A program made the translations under genes and the position numbers. A DNA stretch of 64,000 bases. Origin: Aegilops tauschii subsp. strangulata. Its lineage: Eukaryota; Streptophyta; Magnoliopsida; Poales; Poaceae. The notes below the pieces were generated by a model. That model was not told where the DNA came from. It saw nothing but the letters and a program-made list of their open reading frames with translations, and searched no databases. This document shows positions 11,701 to 22,799 of this stretch, in pieces. How positions within the stretch are numbered: position 1 is the stretch's first letter; every line of letters starts with the position of its first letter. The stretch spans positions 374,209,792 through 374,273,791 of the forward strand of contig NC_053035.3 of NCBI RefSeq assembly GCF_002575655.3, written 5' to 3'.

Positions 11701-12530
11701 GTGTTATCTTCCTTTGTATCCGCATTGTCCATCACTATTCATCATGGAAGTAAGATATGATGCCAGGATCCTCGGCACGGATATTGGTAAAACTTGATGA
11801 ATATGGAAATGCTCAAGTTCTTGAGAGCACGCGCAAGCATTAGGTGTCATCGTCAGCACTAACTGGGACTGGCCCCAATTTCCTTGGTTATGTTATAACC
11901 TTTCCAATAGTGGAATCACTCTCTACTGTTGGGTTTCTCCCCAGTTACTAGAATCACTCCCATCATTTGCATTTTGTTCCCAGCTTGCACCGCCATTGTG
12001 CCATCCTTCGTACTCCGCCAAACGATTGTTGTGTTTTGCCTTGGGCTGGTATAAAGAATTTCAATGATCTCCGAATCAAAAGTAATTCTTTTTGCCACTT
12101 AAGGGAAGAATTCTACGAGTCACCTTTCCTAAGGTGCCCCGTTATGGAGTCATGGCAATTAACTCCTCGCTGCTTTGGAACCCATGCACCATATTATCTA
12201 AGCGTGGGATTGTTGCCCACCAAATCAAACCTCATTGTTTGTTCTTCCATCCCTCTCGATGTGTTTTGTGTCTCAACTCGAGATGTTTCAACATCTCATT
12301 CCGCGAGTTGATCTTGTATAGCTCGATCTTCGAGAAGATCAATCCTGTAGAGTTTCCCTCTCTTCCGTCATCATAGTTGGATGAAGCTCTCGAAAGATAA
12401 GATGTCAAGATCAAGATGATGCAATGAATTAACATCTTCGAGAAGAACAATTGGATCGTGAAGATTATGTTAGTTTGCGTTCCCCTTTCATTTTACCCTA
12501 CGCTTGAATCTCGGGACGAGATTTTTGTTT
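8716..12530 (+). pseudogene. Decayed Tekay-like Gypsy polyprotein remnant
   Basis: No frame longer than about 115 codons, but scattered traces of a Gypsy polyprotein in the right order. A degenerate zinc knuckle CSQCDDSGHHSRKH (9282-9323) has His where the last Cys should be. An RT fragment DFDLSMGYHQIKSEP (about 10561-10605) matches the IDLRSGYHQIKI motif of chromovirus RT. The end reads ESRDEIF just before the polypurine tract, as in Tekay/Del elements. Stops and frameshifts are everywhere, far more decay than about 1% LTR divergence predicts, so the interior was already dead when this copy inserted. Confidence 0.65.
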
Positions 12531-12543
12531 AGTGGGGGTGAGT

Positions 12544-15500
12544 TGTCACGTCCCTAGCCTTGCTATGCACTTGGACTAGCTTGGTTGCTGCATCATGTCT
12601 AAATTTCATTTAAACTTGAAATGGGGATGACAGAACCCCCAGCACCCCCCCGGAAACCAACTAGGGTTTACTAAAATTGGTTTCAATGAACCCAAAATTC
12701 CCTTCACAAAATGTTCATCATTTCTGGATTGGGCTAAAACCCCTGGCAAAAATGGTGCACACTTTTCTAGGACATTCTGGATTTTTGAATTAAATCATAA
12801 GTATTTGAATTTGGACATTTAAATTCTATAAAATATTTTAAATGTCCAAATAATCTTGAAAGCATTTGAGGGCTGTTGGAAATAGTTTCAAAAGGGCCCA
12901 CAATTATTTTCAGGATCTTACAAAATGAGTTAGTATTTTTACTAATTCAAAACAGAGAAACAAAATAGAAAAACAGAAGCAATTAAGTAAGAGAGAGAGA
13001 GAGAGAGAAGGCCACTGGGCCCCTCACCTGGACTCACCTGGCGCCCCACCACGGCCCAGGAGCTAGCCCAGCCCACCAGAGCCGCCACCGTCTCCCACCT
13101 CGCGCCAGAAGGACGCCAGAGGGATGCCGGGCGTGTGGTCGCCGCGCGCGAGGCCACCTCCTGCTTCCGCCGCTTCTGGACGCCTCCACGAGTGCCACGG
13201 CACCTCCCCGACCCCCTCTCACTTCTCCCTCGCTCTCTGGACCCCTCCTCCTCCTCTGGTTCTCTCCCCTGCACCGCCCGAACGCCGCTCGCCGTCGCCG
13301 TAGCTACTGCCCTCGCCGAGCCCCGTTGCCGTGTCCCACTGGTCCGCCGTCGATCACCGCTTCACCAAGCCAAAGGACGCACCCGCGGGACGCCTGAAAC
13401 GATGCCACCGTCTTTGTTTCCACCGCTGGCCGCCGGAGATCCCCCTCGATGCTCTGCTCGCTCCGGTGCCTCCCCGAGCTCGCCGAGGCCACCGCTGCAC
13501 CCGCTGTGAGCTTCTGTGTCGTTTCCCCCTCTCCCCTTGCTCGTTTTCTTCCTCTAACATCGATGCCCGTCGGAGCCGAGAGTTCTTCGCCGCCGGCCAT
13601 GTCGCCGCCGTGGCCACCGTTGCCTAGAGCTGCAACCGAGCACACATACGTGCTCAGTGCACCCCCAGGAGGCCGTAGCACCCCTCCTTGCCTCCTGCCG
13701 TGCTCCCCAACACCGAAACCGAGTGCGCCCGAGCTCCGGCCGCCGCGGTCGAGCTCCTCGCCATCGTCTCCGGCCACCCCAGCTCCCGCCGTCTGCTCCA
13801 TCAGCTGCGCGCGAGCAGCAGCTCTTCGTAGAGCCTCCCCACGCCCAAAACCATCGCCTGTGGGCGATTTCCGAAGCCTCCGCCGTCTCTGTCGTCGCCC
13901 GCGACGAGCCGTGGACCAGGCCCGGCGGGTTTGACCTCGCTGACCAGGGTTTGACCTTCCCCATTGTGTCACTGACGCGTGGGCCAGCCCCTGTTAAAAG
14001 TTAGTTTAGTTTAAACCTAAACTTAATTAGGCACTGAGAGACTGACACGCGGGACCCACTGGTCAGGTTTGACCTGGACCGCGCTGTTGACCTGATGACA
14101 TCATCCTGACGTAGTGCTGACGCAGTAATTTAATTACTGGAGTTATTCTTATACAGGAAATTCCAGAAAATAGTGCAAACTTCTAAAATTCATAGAAATT
14201 CAACCGTAGCTCCAAATCAAATAATTTATATATGAAAAATTATCAGAAAAATCCAATCTATCCATTTATGCTACTTTCATGCATGAAAAGACAACTTATA
14301 CCTGCTGTATAAGTGAAAACATTCAAATGGCATTTTAAATGCTCAAACTAGAGTTTGCATTTGAACCTTTGGTTCAAATGGACTCCCTGGCACTTGTTGC
14401 TAGCTGCATTAGCTCAATTCACAGCATATTGCCATGTCACATTCATGCATCATATTGTGCATTGCATTGATTGTGTTCTTCCTTGTTTGCCGGTGTTTGC
14501 CCCCTCTCGATAGATGTGGTTCCGACGATGAGTTCGATGACACCGACGAAGAACTATACTATCTTCAGAAGTGCCAGGCAAGCAAAACCCCCTTGCTCAT
14601 TCTGATACAATCCCACTCTCTCGCTCCTGCTCTCTTTTACTGCATTAGGACAACAACGATTCATCTGTTACTTGTTGCGGTAGCTGAACCCCTTTATCCT
14701 CTGCATGACCTGTCATTGCCACAGTAAATAGATGAAACCCACTAGCATGAGTAGGAGTTGTTTGAGCCCTGATGTGCCTACTCATTCATGCTTGTTTGTC
14801 ATGCCTGCTATTGCTTAGAGTTGAGTCAGGTCTGATTCATCGGGAATGAATTGGAATATGGTGAACATGTCCTACTGTTGAGAGCTAAGTGTGTGAACAC
14901 GATTTGGTAAAGGTAGCGGTGAGAGGCCATGTAGGAGTACATGGTGGGTTGTCTCATTGAAACCGTCCTCAGGAACTGAGTTCTGTGTTTGTGATCCATG
15001 AACAGTTACTACCACACATTGGGTTCCGGTAACTCGACCCCTCTCGGCTTATTAACCGCCTCGATCTCTGTCCAGGAGTTGCAACTAGTCTCTGGTGTTT
15101 GTAGGTAGTGTTAGTAGTCTACCAAGTGGCACCCGGTACATGTGGGCTTGGGACAGACTAGGCACACGTGGCCTGGTGTACCGAGTGGCACCCGGATGGT
15201 GGGCTCGGGAACCCTGCACACATCGTTTGGGGCCGTGAGCGACACCCCGGCCGGATCTCCTTGCGGATGGAACCCGAATAGGCGATAAACCTGGACTAGA
15301 GACTTGTGTGGTTAGTCAGGTCGTGGCCGACTCCCTCGCCAGGCTTCCGCTTGAAGGTTGCCGAGGTACGCGACGTGTACATGGTGGTAAGTGGCGAGAG
15401 CATGTGTGACGAAGTACACCCCTGCAGGGTTAATATGATCTATTCGAATAGCCGTGTCCGTGGTAAAGGACTTCTGGGTTGCCTGTACAGTTCATAGACA

Positions 15501-16679
15501 AGTGAAAGTGGATACTCTAAAATGCGCAAGATAAGCGTGAGTGCTGTGGATGGCGTTCTCGTAGGGAGACGGGAGCGGATCCATAGTGGTGTATTGATAT
15601 GGTGAATAGGTGGACTCGTGTGCGCCACCTCAAAAGAGTTACTTGCAGTCGTAGTTCAGAATAGCCACCGAGTCAAAGCTGGCTTGCTGCAGTTAAACTC
15701 CACCACCCCCTTTGTTGATACCGATGCATATGTAGATAGTTCTGATGTAAGTCTTGCTAGGTACATCTGTACTCACGTTTGCTTATTTTATGTTTTGCAG
15801 AGAGACGTCAGTCTCGCTAGTAGTTCCGTGTGGACTTCGACGTTTAGCTTGATACCTCAGCTACGATCTTGTGCCCTCGGCAGGATCTGGTAGATAGTCA
15901 GGCTTCTCAGCCTTTTTCATTTATAGTTGTCTCTACTCACACATGTTAAGCTTCCGCATGTGCTTTGACTTGTATGCTCTGAATGTTGGGTCATGAGACC
16001 CATGTTTGTAATATCTGGCTCTTCAGAGCCTAATGAATAAATACTCTGAGTCGTAGAGTCTTGTTGTGATGCCATGTTGTATTTGCACATATCGAGCATA
16101 TTGTGTGTATGATTGAAATGCTTGGTATGTGTGGGATCCGACAATCTAGTTGTCTATCCTTAGCAGCCTCTCTTATGGGGAAATGTAGTCTAGTGCCTCC
16201 TTGAGCCATAGTAGTCTGCTATAGCCCGGTTCACCGGAGTCCTGCTAGCCCAGCACTACTGCTCTGGACACTTGACTGGCCGGCATGTGTTTCATATCGT
16301 TTCTGTGTCTGTCCCTTTGGGGAAATGTCACGCGGTGACATCCGGAGTCCTGCCTAGCCTGCTACAGCCCGGGTTCCCGGAGTCCTGGTAGCCCAGTGCT
16401 ACAGCTCGGATTCGCACGCTGCTGACCGACACGTTCGATGTTGATTCGTGTATGCCTGTCCCCATACGTTAGTGCCGCTTTGGGTTCACGACTAGTCATG
16501 TCGGCCCGGGTTCTCTGTCATATGGATGCTAGCGACACTATCATATACGTGAGCCAAAAGGCGCAAACGGTCCCGGGCCATGGTAAGGCGACACCCGTGG
16601 GAATACCGTGCGTGAGGCCGCAAAGTGATATGAGGTGTTACCGGCTAGATCGATGTGACTTGGAATCGGGGTCCCGACA
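12544..16679 (+). repeat. 3' LTR of the LARD-like element (4136 bp)
   Basis: Near-identical repeat of 4606-8699, 42 bp longer because of the indel near 13911-13952. It ends GGTCCCGACA and is followed by the target-site copy GCACC and then the resumed Copia gag frame. Confidence 0.88.
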
Positions 16680-18701
16680 GCACCGAACCGTGAATCTACT
16701 GCGGAAGAGTTGAAGATGGTACAATACAATGCTCAAGCATGTGATATTCTCTTCAACGGATTGTGCCCCGAAGAATTCAACAAAATCAGCCATCTTGAGA
16801 ATGCAAAGGAAATTTGGGATACTTTGATTGATATGCACGAAGGTACCGACTCCGTCATGGAATCCAAATTGGATGTGCTTCAAAGTCAACTTGACAAGTT
16901 CAAAATTAAGGATGGTGAAGGTGTCGCTGAAATGTACTCTAGGCTTGCTCTCATCACAAATGAGACTGCCGGCTTAGGAAGTGAAGAGATGACCGACAAA
17001 TTCATCATCAAGAAGATCCTAAGAGTCTTGGATGGAAAATATGATACCGTCTGCACATTGATCCAAATGATGAACAATTACAAAGATCTCAAGCCAACGG
17101 AAGTCATTGGAAGAATTGTTGCTCATGAGATGTCACTCAAGGATAAGGAAGAGCTTCACAACAAGTCAAGTGGTGCTTACGAAGCCTCATGTGATACTCC
17201 CACATCTTCAAGTGAGAAACAAAACTTCAATGAAGAATTGAGCCTAATGGTAAAGAACTTCAACAAGTTCTACAAGAGTAGAAGCAAAGAAAGAAGTTCC
17301 AAGTCAAGGTCCTACAATGACAAAAGATCTTCTAGTCGTGAGCGTAATTGCTACAATTGTGGAAGACCCGGACACTACTCCAATGAGTGTACGGCCCCCT
17401 ACAAAGGAAGAGAAGATTCTCCCAAAATAAGAAGTAGAAGAGAAGAATTACCACCAAGAGAAAGGAGGAGTAGAGATGATCGTTATGAACGAAGACCCTC
17501 TCGGAGAAGCAAGGATTCAGAAAGAAAGGAAAAGTCATCAAGGAGCTACACAAAAAGAAGACATCAAGCTCATGTTGGTGAGTGGGTATCCGGCTCCGAC
17601 TCCGACAATCACTCTGAAAGAAGTTATCACTCCGACTCCGAATATACTCAAGATGAAGGTGTTGCCGATCTAGCACTTGTGTCAACCAACTCCTATGACA
17701 TATTTGACTCACCAAATGAAGGAATTGGAAGATGCTTCATGGCCAAAGGTCCAAAGGTAACACATCCCGAGTATGTTGATTTCAATAGTGATGAAGATGA
17801 TTTGCTAGGTGATGATGATTTACTTGTTGACAACTCTAGTGATGAAAACTATGATGAAACGTCAATTAATCATGCTAATCAAGATAAAACGAATGATGAT
17901 GATAAGAAGGAGATTGAGCGTCTAACCAAAGAACTAAACACTCTTAAGTTAGCTCATGAAACTACCTTGGAAAATCATCGAGAACTTTTAAAGACTCATG
18001 ATAAGTTACACTTTGAAAATCTCAACCTTGAGCAAGAGCATGAGTTTTTAAAGGCAATCAATGATGATCTTCGCAAGAAAAGTTCTTCTTACATTGCCAA
18101 GCATTTACTCTTGTCTACTTACATGCCACAAGTTAAATCTAGCAACAAGAACAAGAAAGATTCTTCATCTAGTAGTAACAACAATCATGCTAAATCCAAT
18201 GTTGATGCTTCTAGTAGTTCTCTTGATTCCACTCATGATTCTCTTAGCCAAGTTACATTTGAGCAAGAAAATAGCTTATTGAAGGGAATCATAGAGAAAG
18301 GTGTTTACAAGAGTCTTGCCGGAAGTAAGCAATTTGAGGAAATTGTGCGCAAGCAAGGAAGACACCGGAAGAATCAAGATGTTGGTTTTGAACGAAAGTT
18401 CAATGCCAATGGAGTTGAGTGCGAAGAAGATCAATACCCCAAGACGAAGTTTGTTCCTCAACAAGAGAAGTATGATCCTACTTCCTTCAAAGGAACACAA
18501 GCTCAAGATGATCTTCCACCACAAGACCACAAGCAAAAAGGCAAGGATAAGCTTCAAGAGGAAATTGATGCATTTGAAGAAGCACCTAAGGCCTTGGTCA
18601 AGTGGGTTCCCAAGACTACATCAAGTTCCACTTCATCAAGTACAACTACAACTCCAAGGATTCCCATCAAGATGGTGTGGATCCAGAAGAAGAAGAACTA
18701 G

Positions 18702-20459
18702 AGAGTTCTTGAGGGTGACTCTGCCAACATACTTCACTCCTATCATTTTGGCAAGGACAAGTGCAAACAACTTCCATATCTTGCACTACTTCAAGGAGTC
18801 ACAAACCCTCTTGTTGGTAAGACAAGGGACAAGGTAACCTAATGACTTCATGGACATCATCTTGTGTATGCATCACTCTATGTCTATGGATATCCTTGTT
18901 TGTTCCTTGTGGGACTAACCCGTGTAGGTATTGAAAGTGCAACTCACTCCAAAGGATTGCTCCAAATGATCTACATCAACATTGAGCATCTACATCTTCA
19001 ACACCTACATGAAGTCATCATCGACAAAACCCAAGGTTAGTTCATTCCCTTTAGGGGGAATATCACATTTAGGGGGAGATTTACTCAAATCAATGAGCTA
19101 GAGCAACTCTAATGGTGTGAACAAAACAATGCTTTATGTAAAAGTGGTAACCCCACTTGTGCTTAAACGATGAGTATGACCTATGATCAAATGTTCTCAT
19201 TTGACTCCTAAGTCAATATACTCATATATAGATGACCTAGGCATCGCCAATTGCTTGATAGATGCTAGAATGTTTGTGCATGCTTTGACACATATTTCAT
19301 TTGCCATTTTATTGTGTGAGCATGTTGGTTGCATATTTTACTCATTCGAGGACATCCATTTGTTGCTATGATTGTTTGGCTCTTTCTCTTTTGCCAAATG
19401 GATGGACAAGAATGCCTAAGAACACCCTCTAGCTATCTATGCTTTTCTCGTCTCAAACTCTATTCATGCTACATCACAAAGTTTGATCAAGTCAGATTCG
19501 AACCACTCTGTGTGAGGAGCACTCGGAGATCCCGATTCCTCATAGACTTAAACTTCCAAAACCTCTTTGTGCATCTCGATCTGACCGATTCATCCTTTTC
19601 GGTCCTACCGAGTCAGCAAGTTGATCTTGGGTTTTCAATCTCGGTGCAACCGATTAGAACTTTTCGGTCACACCGACTTGCAGTAACTGCTTGCAGTTTG
19701 GCATCTCGGTGCCACCGAGTCGTTCCACTCGGTCACACCGACAGGGTCAGGTTATATATACCACTGGGTCAAAATTTGGAAATTTCTCCGAACCCCTTCG
19801 CCCGCGCGTAACCTACTCTGCCTCCTCTGGTCTCCGGATCGTCCTCTCGTCGCCAGCGACCTCCCGCCGCTGGTCTCCGCTGCCGTCAATGGAAATCTTC
19901 TCCACCGTTGCCGCCGTAGCAAGTTCGTCGCCGCACTAGGGTACGGACTTGATCATTGTGCTAATCTTTATCTCCGATTCCTAGCACATTGCTCTGCCAT
20001 GTTTCTTGCCATAATTGAAATCATCCTGTCCAGCGAAAAGGTCCCATAGATTAGTTTTGATTTGAAAATTTAGGGTTAGGTCTCCGCCGAATTCATCTCG
20101 GACCGACCCAGTTGTAGAAATCGGTCTCACCAATTTTGGCTTAGGCCAGAGCACACGCATTTTCGGTCCGACCGAAAATTGCAAATCGGTGTGACCGAGT
20201 TCGATTCTCTGTGAAACCCTAGCAGTCTCGGCACCACCGAACTGTGACTCGGTCTGACCGAGTTCACTAGTTCAGGTTCCAAAAGCTGCTTCGGTATCAC
20301 CGAGTTTACAAATCGGTAGATCCGAAATGCTTTCTGTGAAGAACTAAAACTAAGTTTTTAAGTCATCTGTTTTGCAAAAACTCCTGTACTTTGTGATGCT
20401 CATCTACTCTACCTCATCTATAAACTATTCACAGGGCCTGCTGATAGTTTGCTTGCAAG
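18702..20459 (+). other. Non-coding interior of the Copia element with a possible second promoter
   Basis: No gene-like frame in 1.7 kb. At 18944-18957 there is a 14-base match (TTGAAAGTGCAACT) to the start of the 5' LTR. Two purine-rich AGGGGGA runs lie near 19050-19080. From about 19567 to 19745 a second cluster of TCGGT..ACCGAG hairpin motifs precedes a TATA motif (19753-19760), and more copies follow at 20117-20325. A CT-rich leader (19800-19940) comes next. An acceptor-like TTCACAG at about 20430 lies just before the ATG of the second ORF, so a 5' UTR intron is possible but unproven. Confidence 0.5.
19753..19760 (+). promoter_or_regulatory. Internal TATA motif for the Copia second ORF
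   Basis: TATATATACC, flanked much like the LTR TATA box (TATATATACCCC at 3546) and likewise preceded by a cluster of TCGGT..ACCGAG hairpins. It lies about 700 bp before the ATG at 20460. That it drives the second ORF is inference. Confidence 0.4.
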
Positions 20460-20789
20460 ATGTCTGACCAAAGTGACAGCCAGAACAAGTCAGAGGAACA
20501 GGTTCAGTTGAGTGAGGGCACTAGTCCCTCTAGCAGCTATGATGATGGCAGCAGGAGCACACCAAGCAACTTGCCAAAGGCTGCTACCAGAAAAAGGAAG
20601 AAGAGAACTTCTGATTCAGAGGATGAAGACTATGTGGCTGTTGAAGATGAAACCACTTCTAAGAAGAAATTGCTGAAGAAAGAATATGGCACAGCTGCTG
20701 CAACAAAGCCTGGTCTGAAAACAAGATGGAATGAAAGAAAGAAAAAGAAGCTCCGCAGCTTGCCCAGAAGAAGAAAGACCCGCCGCTAA
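20460..20789 (+). pseudogene. Second ORF of the Copia element, N-terminal part
   Basis: A 109-codon open frame from ATG. The protein is hydrophilic: Ser/Asp/Glu-rich first third, a basic KRKKR cluster (nuclear-localisation-like), an acidic SEDEDY segment and a Lys/Arg-rich end. I see no known domain. The end is probably not native, because organellar-type DNA follows. A similar Lys/Glu-rich frame at 22635-22799 looks like its continuation. Function unknown; the composition suggests a nuclear nucleic-acid-binding protein, which is inference. Confidence 0.5.
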
Positions 20790-22112
20790 CTATTTGGAAA
20801 TCCCTGGTGGGTTGGGCCTGAAAGACAAGTGTGTGTGGATTTCCACATCGTCGTCTTTACTTTAAGACACAACTCTTCTCTTTCATAGTGTTATGTCCCC
20901 CGATCGATAGCTTAATACATTTCAGTATTTGGCTTGCCCTGAAGAAGAAATTGTATACTCCCTTTGGTCGGAAGGCGGCGGGGGAAGGAAGGGGACACTG
21001 GGCAGGATCTTTCAGCAGCGAATTCCCCATACAGATAGAGGCGCCTATCAAAAAGATACTCCGAAGGCTTCGGGATCGAGGACGCTGGGCATAATCTCTG
21101 AAAACTCCTGACTCGTTCGGTGTGGTTTTGTTTATTCAACACCAATTTCCTTAGCTTTTTTTCTGAAGGAGACAGAGAAGAGAGTAGCTAGATTTCTTTT
21201 TCTATTTGATTTACAAATGGTCCGGTTTTATTTCAAAATGGGGCTGGAAGGTCAGCCTAGCTAGTCTTGTCAATCAGCCCTGACTCGTCTTCTCCTTGGT
21301 ACCTACCGCTATTGAACTTCGGTACCTATATTCCTGAAACAAGTTTGGTTCAGTCGTCAAGTACAGATTTCCTTTACCCAGAGTTGGGAACTCTGAATAG
21401 TTGTTTGTGCTTTCGATCGGCTTGTTGCACTAAAGCTGCGAGGTTCTTTGATCGAATCAGCTATTTGCGTTTACTTTCATCCCATCCCACTCTCTTTCTT
21501 CTTTCGTTTTAAGAAAAAAAGAAGGAATTTTTAAATCCTTCTTATCCTTCTATACAATCCAATCATGCAGTCTAGCTCTACTTTACAACGATATATCTAG
21601 CTTTTAGTTTTGTTGAACTGCGCTTATCTCAGGAGCAACAGCCGAGAATACAAAGCAGAAAAAGCGAGTGAGATCTTGACTTTCTATTATCATACAACAT
21701 AGAAGTATTTAATCAAATCAGAAAGAGCCCTGGGATTTGACCAAAACAGCATAATTGAAAGCTCTCGTCTCAGTCGCTCGCCTAAGAAAAGGTACCGGGT
21801 TGCTCCGTGATGACGAATAAGCAACCCAGCCCAATCCTTGCTTTCATAGAAAAAGGTACATTTACTCGAATATTCGTTCAATGACTCAATATTTAGTAAT
21901 CAAATAATGCGTTTGTTAGATCATTTAGTGAGAAATAAAACGAGAATAAAGAGAGAGTCCTCCAAAATAGGACAGGCATGTTTCCCTAGATGAGGGATAC
22001 TCATCATTATTACGAATAGGTTACTCTATCAAAAACTTTCTATCCAATTCCACTACTGTGAGCGGTCTGAACTTTGACCCTTCTTTCTTTCTTCATTTAA
22101 AAAGGGGGAGAA

Positions 22113-22172
22113 TAGTTCGACCTATCGAGAAAAATTGTCAGCCTACGAATGTGGTTCCGATCCCTCAGGATG
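22113..22172 (+). pseudogene. nad3: Mitochondrial nad3 fragment
   Basis: The translation contains [14 protein letters not shown], close to the conserved [14 protein letters not shown] segment of NADH dehydrogenase subunit 3 (complex I). The two Ser codons sit where C-to-U editing is expected to give Phe, so the source looks like unedited mitochondrial DNA rather than mature RNA. Frame breaks occur just before and after. It is far too short to function. Confidence 0.65.
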
Positions 22173-22186
22173 CTTTAAGAAAGAAA

Positions 22187-22416
22187 AGAATTCTGAATGG
22201 AATGATTTTGAGTATAAATTTCTTGGTAAAAAACCTTCGCCCAATTTTGAATTGTCAACACAAGAGCTTTATGTAAGAGTAGAAGCCCCAAAAGGTGAAT
22301 TAGGGATTTATCTAGTAGGAGATGATAGCCTTTTCCCCTAGAGATGGAAAATCCGTCCACCCGGGTTTATTAATTTGCAAATTCTTCCTCAGCTAGTTAA
22401 AAAAATGAAATTGGCT
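22187..22416 (+). pseudogene. ndhH: Plastid ndhH 3' fragment
   Basis: The translation reads [17 protein letters not shown], then [20 protein letters not shown], then [20 protein letters not shown], matching the C-terminal part of the plastid NDH 49-kDa subunit. One TAG (22339-22341) replaces the Trp after DSLFP. The last 25-30 residues are missing because the sequence jumps to trnI. A non-functional nuclear (or first mitochondrial) copy. Confidence 0.85.
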
Positions 22417-22516
22417 GGCGAGGTCTCTGGTTCAAGTCCAGGATGGCCCAGCTGTGCCAGGGAAAAGAATAGAAGAAGCATCTGACTCTTTCATGCATAC
22501 TCCACTTGGCTCGGGG
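22417..22516 (+). pseudogene. trnI-GAU: Plastid trnI-GAU 3' exon fragment and trnI-trnA spacer
   Basis: 22417-22450 matches the 3' exon of plastid tRNA-Ile(GAU): the GGCGAGGTCTCTGG stretch, the TTCAAGTCC T-arm and the ATGGCCCA acceptor end. It is followed by the plastid spacer up to the first Gs of trnA. The 5' exon and most of the anticodon loop are absent, so no tRNA can form. Confidence 0.8.
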
Positions 22517-22634
22517 GGTGTTTTAAGTCTTTGAGCAGTCAAATGAGCTAAACTCCTGTGAATGAAACGCCTGTCCTAAAGCCCAAAGAGGTGCATATGG
22601 TACCCAAATAAGAATAGGATAGATATGTACTAAG

Positions 22635-22799
22635 ATGCCAGCAAGAAGACAGCCCATGTCTAAGCCAAGGAAAGTTGCCACAGGTGAAACTAGGAAATTC
22701 ACCATTGAGTCTGAAGAAGAAGCAGCTAGTGAGGATAAGAAGAAGAAGAGGGCCAGAACCACTACTGCCAGAGTTCTTGGCAAGCCCTCAATGAGGAAA
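22635..22799 (+). pseudogene. Probable continuation of the Copia second ORF
   Basis: About 55 codons from the ATG at 22635 encode a Lys/Arg/Glu-rich peptide (basic start, acidic ESEEEAASEDKKKK middle, basic RARTTTARV end), with the same style as the ORF at 20460. The open frame runs on to 22916 only by reading into the adjacent Gypsy LTR, so that extension is not counted. No known domain. Confidence 0.4.

Larger units (their letters stand above)
4606..16679 (+). mobile_element. Gypsy LARD-like element with 4.1-kb LTRs, nested in Copia gag
   Basis: A complete 12,074-bp element: LTR 4606-8699, tRNA-Met primer site 8704-8715, interior of about 3.8 kb, polypurine tract 12531-12543, LTR 12544-16679. 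Target-site copies are GAACC (4601-4605) and GCACC (16680-16684), one mismatch. LTRs of about 4 kb around a non-coding interior of about 3.5-4 kb match the large retrotransposon derivatives (LARDs, Sukkula type) known from barley and wheat. Faint RT and polyprotein-end traces suggest a Tekay-like chromovirus ancestor. The interior has no functional coding capacity. Confidence 0.85.
4439..18701 (+). pseudogene. Copia gag, split by a 12-kb Gypsy insertion
   Basis: Exonic parts are 4439-4605 (start ATG, 55 codons plus two bases) and 16685-18701. Removing the insertion and one target-site copy leaves the frame intact: the last two bases of the first part pair with the first base of the second. 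The protein would be about 730 residues: an N-terminal capsid region (YFDGTNFSSWK motif), a CCHC zinc knuckle CYNCGRPGHYSNEC (17349-17390), an Arg/Ser/Glu-rich segment, an acidic region, a likely coiled coil (17905-18080) and a Lys-rich end. The zinc knuckle would bind RNA. There is no stop in 670 codons after the insertion, so the gag was intact when it was broken. No pol follows. Confidence 0.85.
20790..22634. other. Organellar DNA insertion (mitochondrial and plastid mosaic)
   Basis: About 1.8 kb of base composition unlike the flanking element. It includes an unedited mitochondrial nad3 fragment (22113-22172), a plastid ndhH 3' fragment (22187-22416) and plastid trnI 3' exon plus trnI-trnA spacer (22417-22516). 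The rest (20790-22112 and 22517-22634) has no recognised gene and is presumed organellar from context. Outer borders are approximate. Because ndhH and trnI are not neighbours in plastid DNA, the block is a mosaic, either joined during nuclear insertion or taken from plastid-derived DNA inside the mitochondrion. Confidence 0.6.
2686..22799 (+). mobile_element. Non-autonomous Copia element (Barbara/Maximus-like), interrupted twice
   Basis: A Copia element with a 5' LTR (2686-4353), a tRNA-Met primer site (4356-4367), a gag ORF split by the 4606-16679 insertion, a long non-coding stretch with its own TATA motif (19753-19760), and a second ORF (20460-20789 and about 22635-22799) interrupted by organellar DNA. 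No protease, integrase or RT homology is visible in the remaining sequence, so the element probably depended on a partner's pol. The 3' LTR is missing: a truncated Gypsy LTR starts at about 22800. The family name is from memory of Triticeae repeats. Confidence 0.65.

Noticed and set aside
22417..22450. A tRNA-Ile gene
   Set aside because: Only the 3' exon of plastid trnI-GAU is present; the acceptor 5' strand, D-arm and anticodon are missing.
22523..22783. Minus-strand hydrophobic 86-codon frame near the organellar insert
   Set aside because: It spans the insert and the reverse of the Lys-rich Copia ORF; the hydrophobic N-terminus is a shadow of that ORF. I could not match the rest to an organellar protein.
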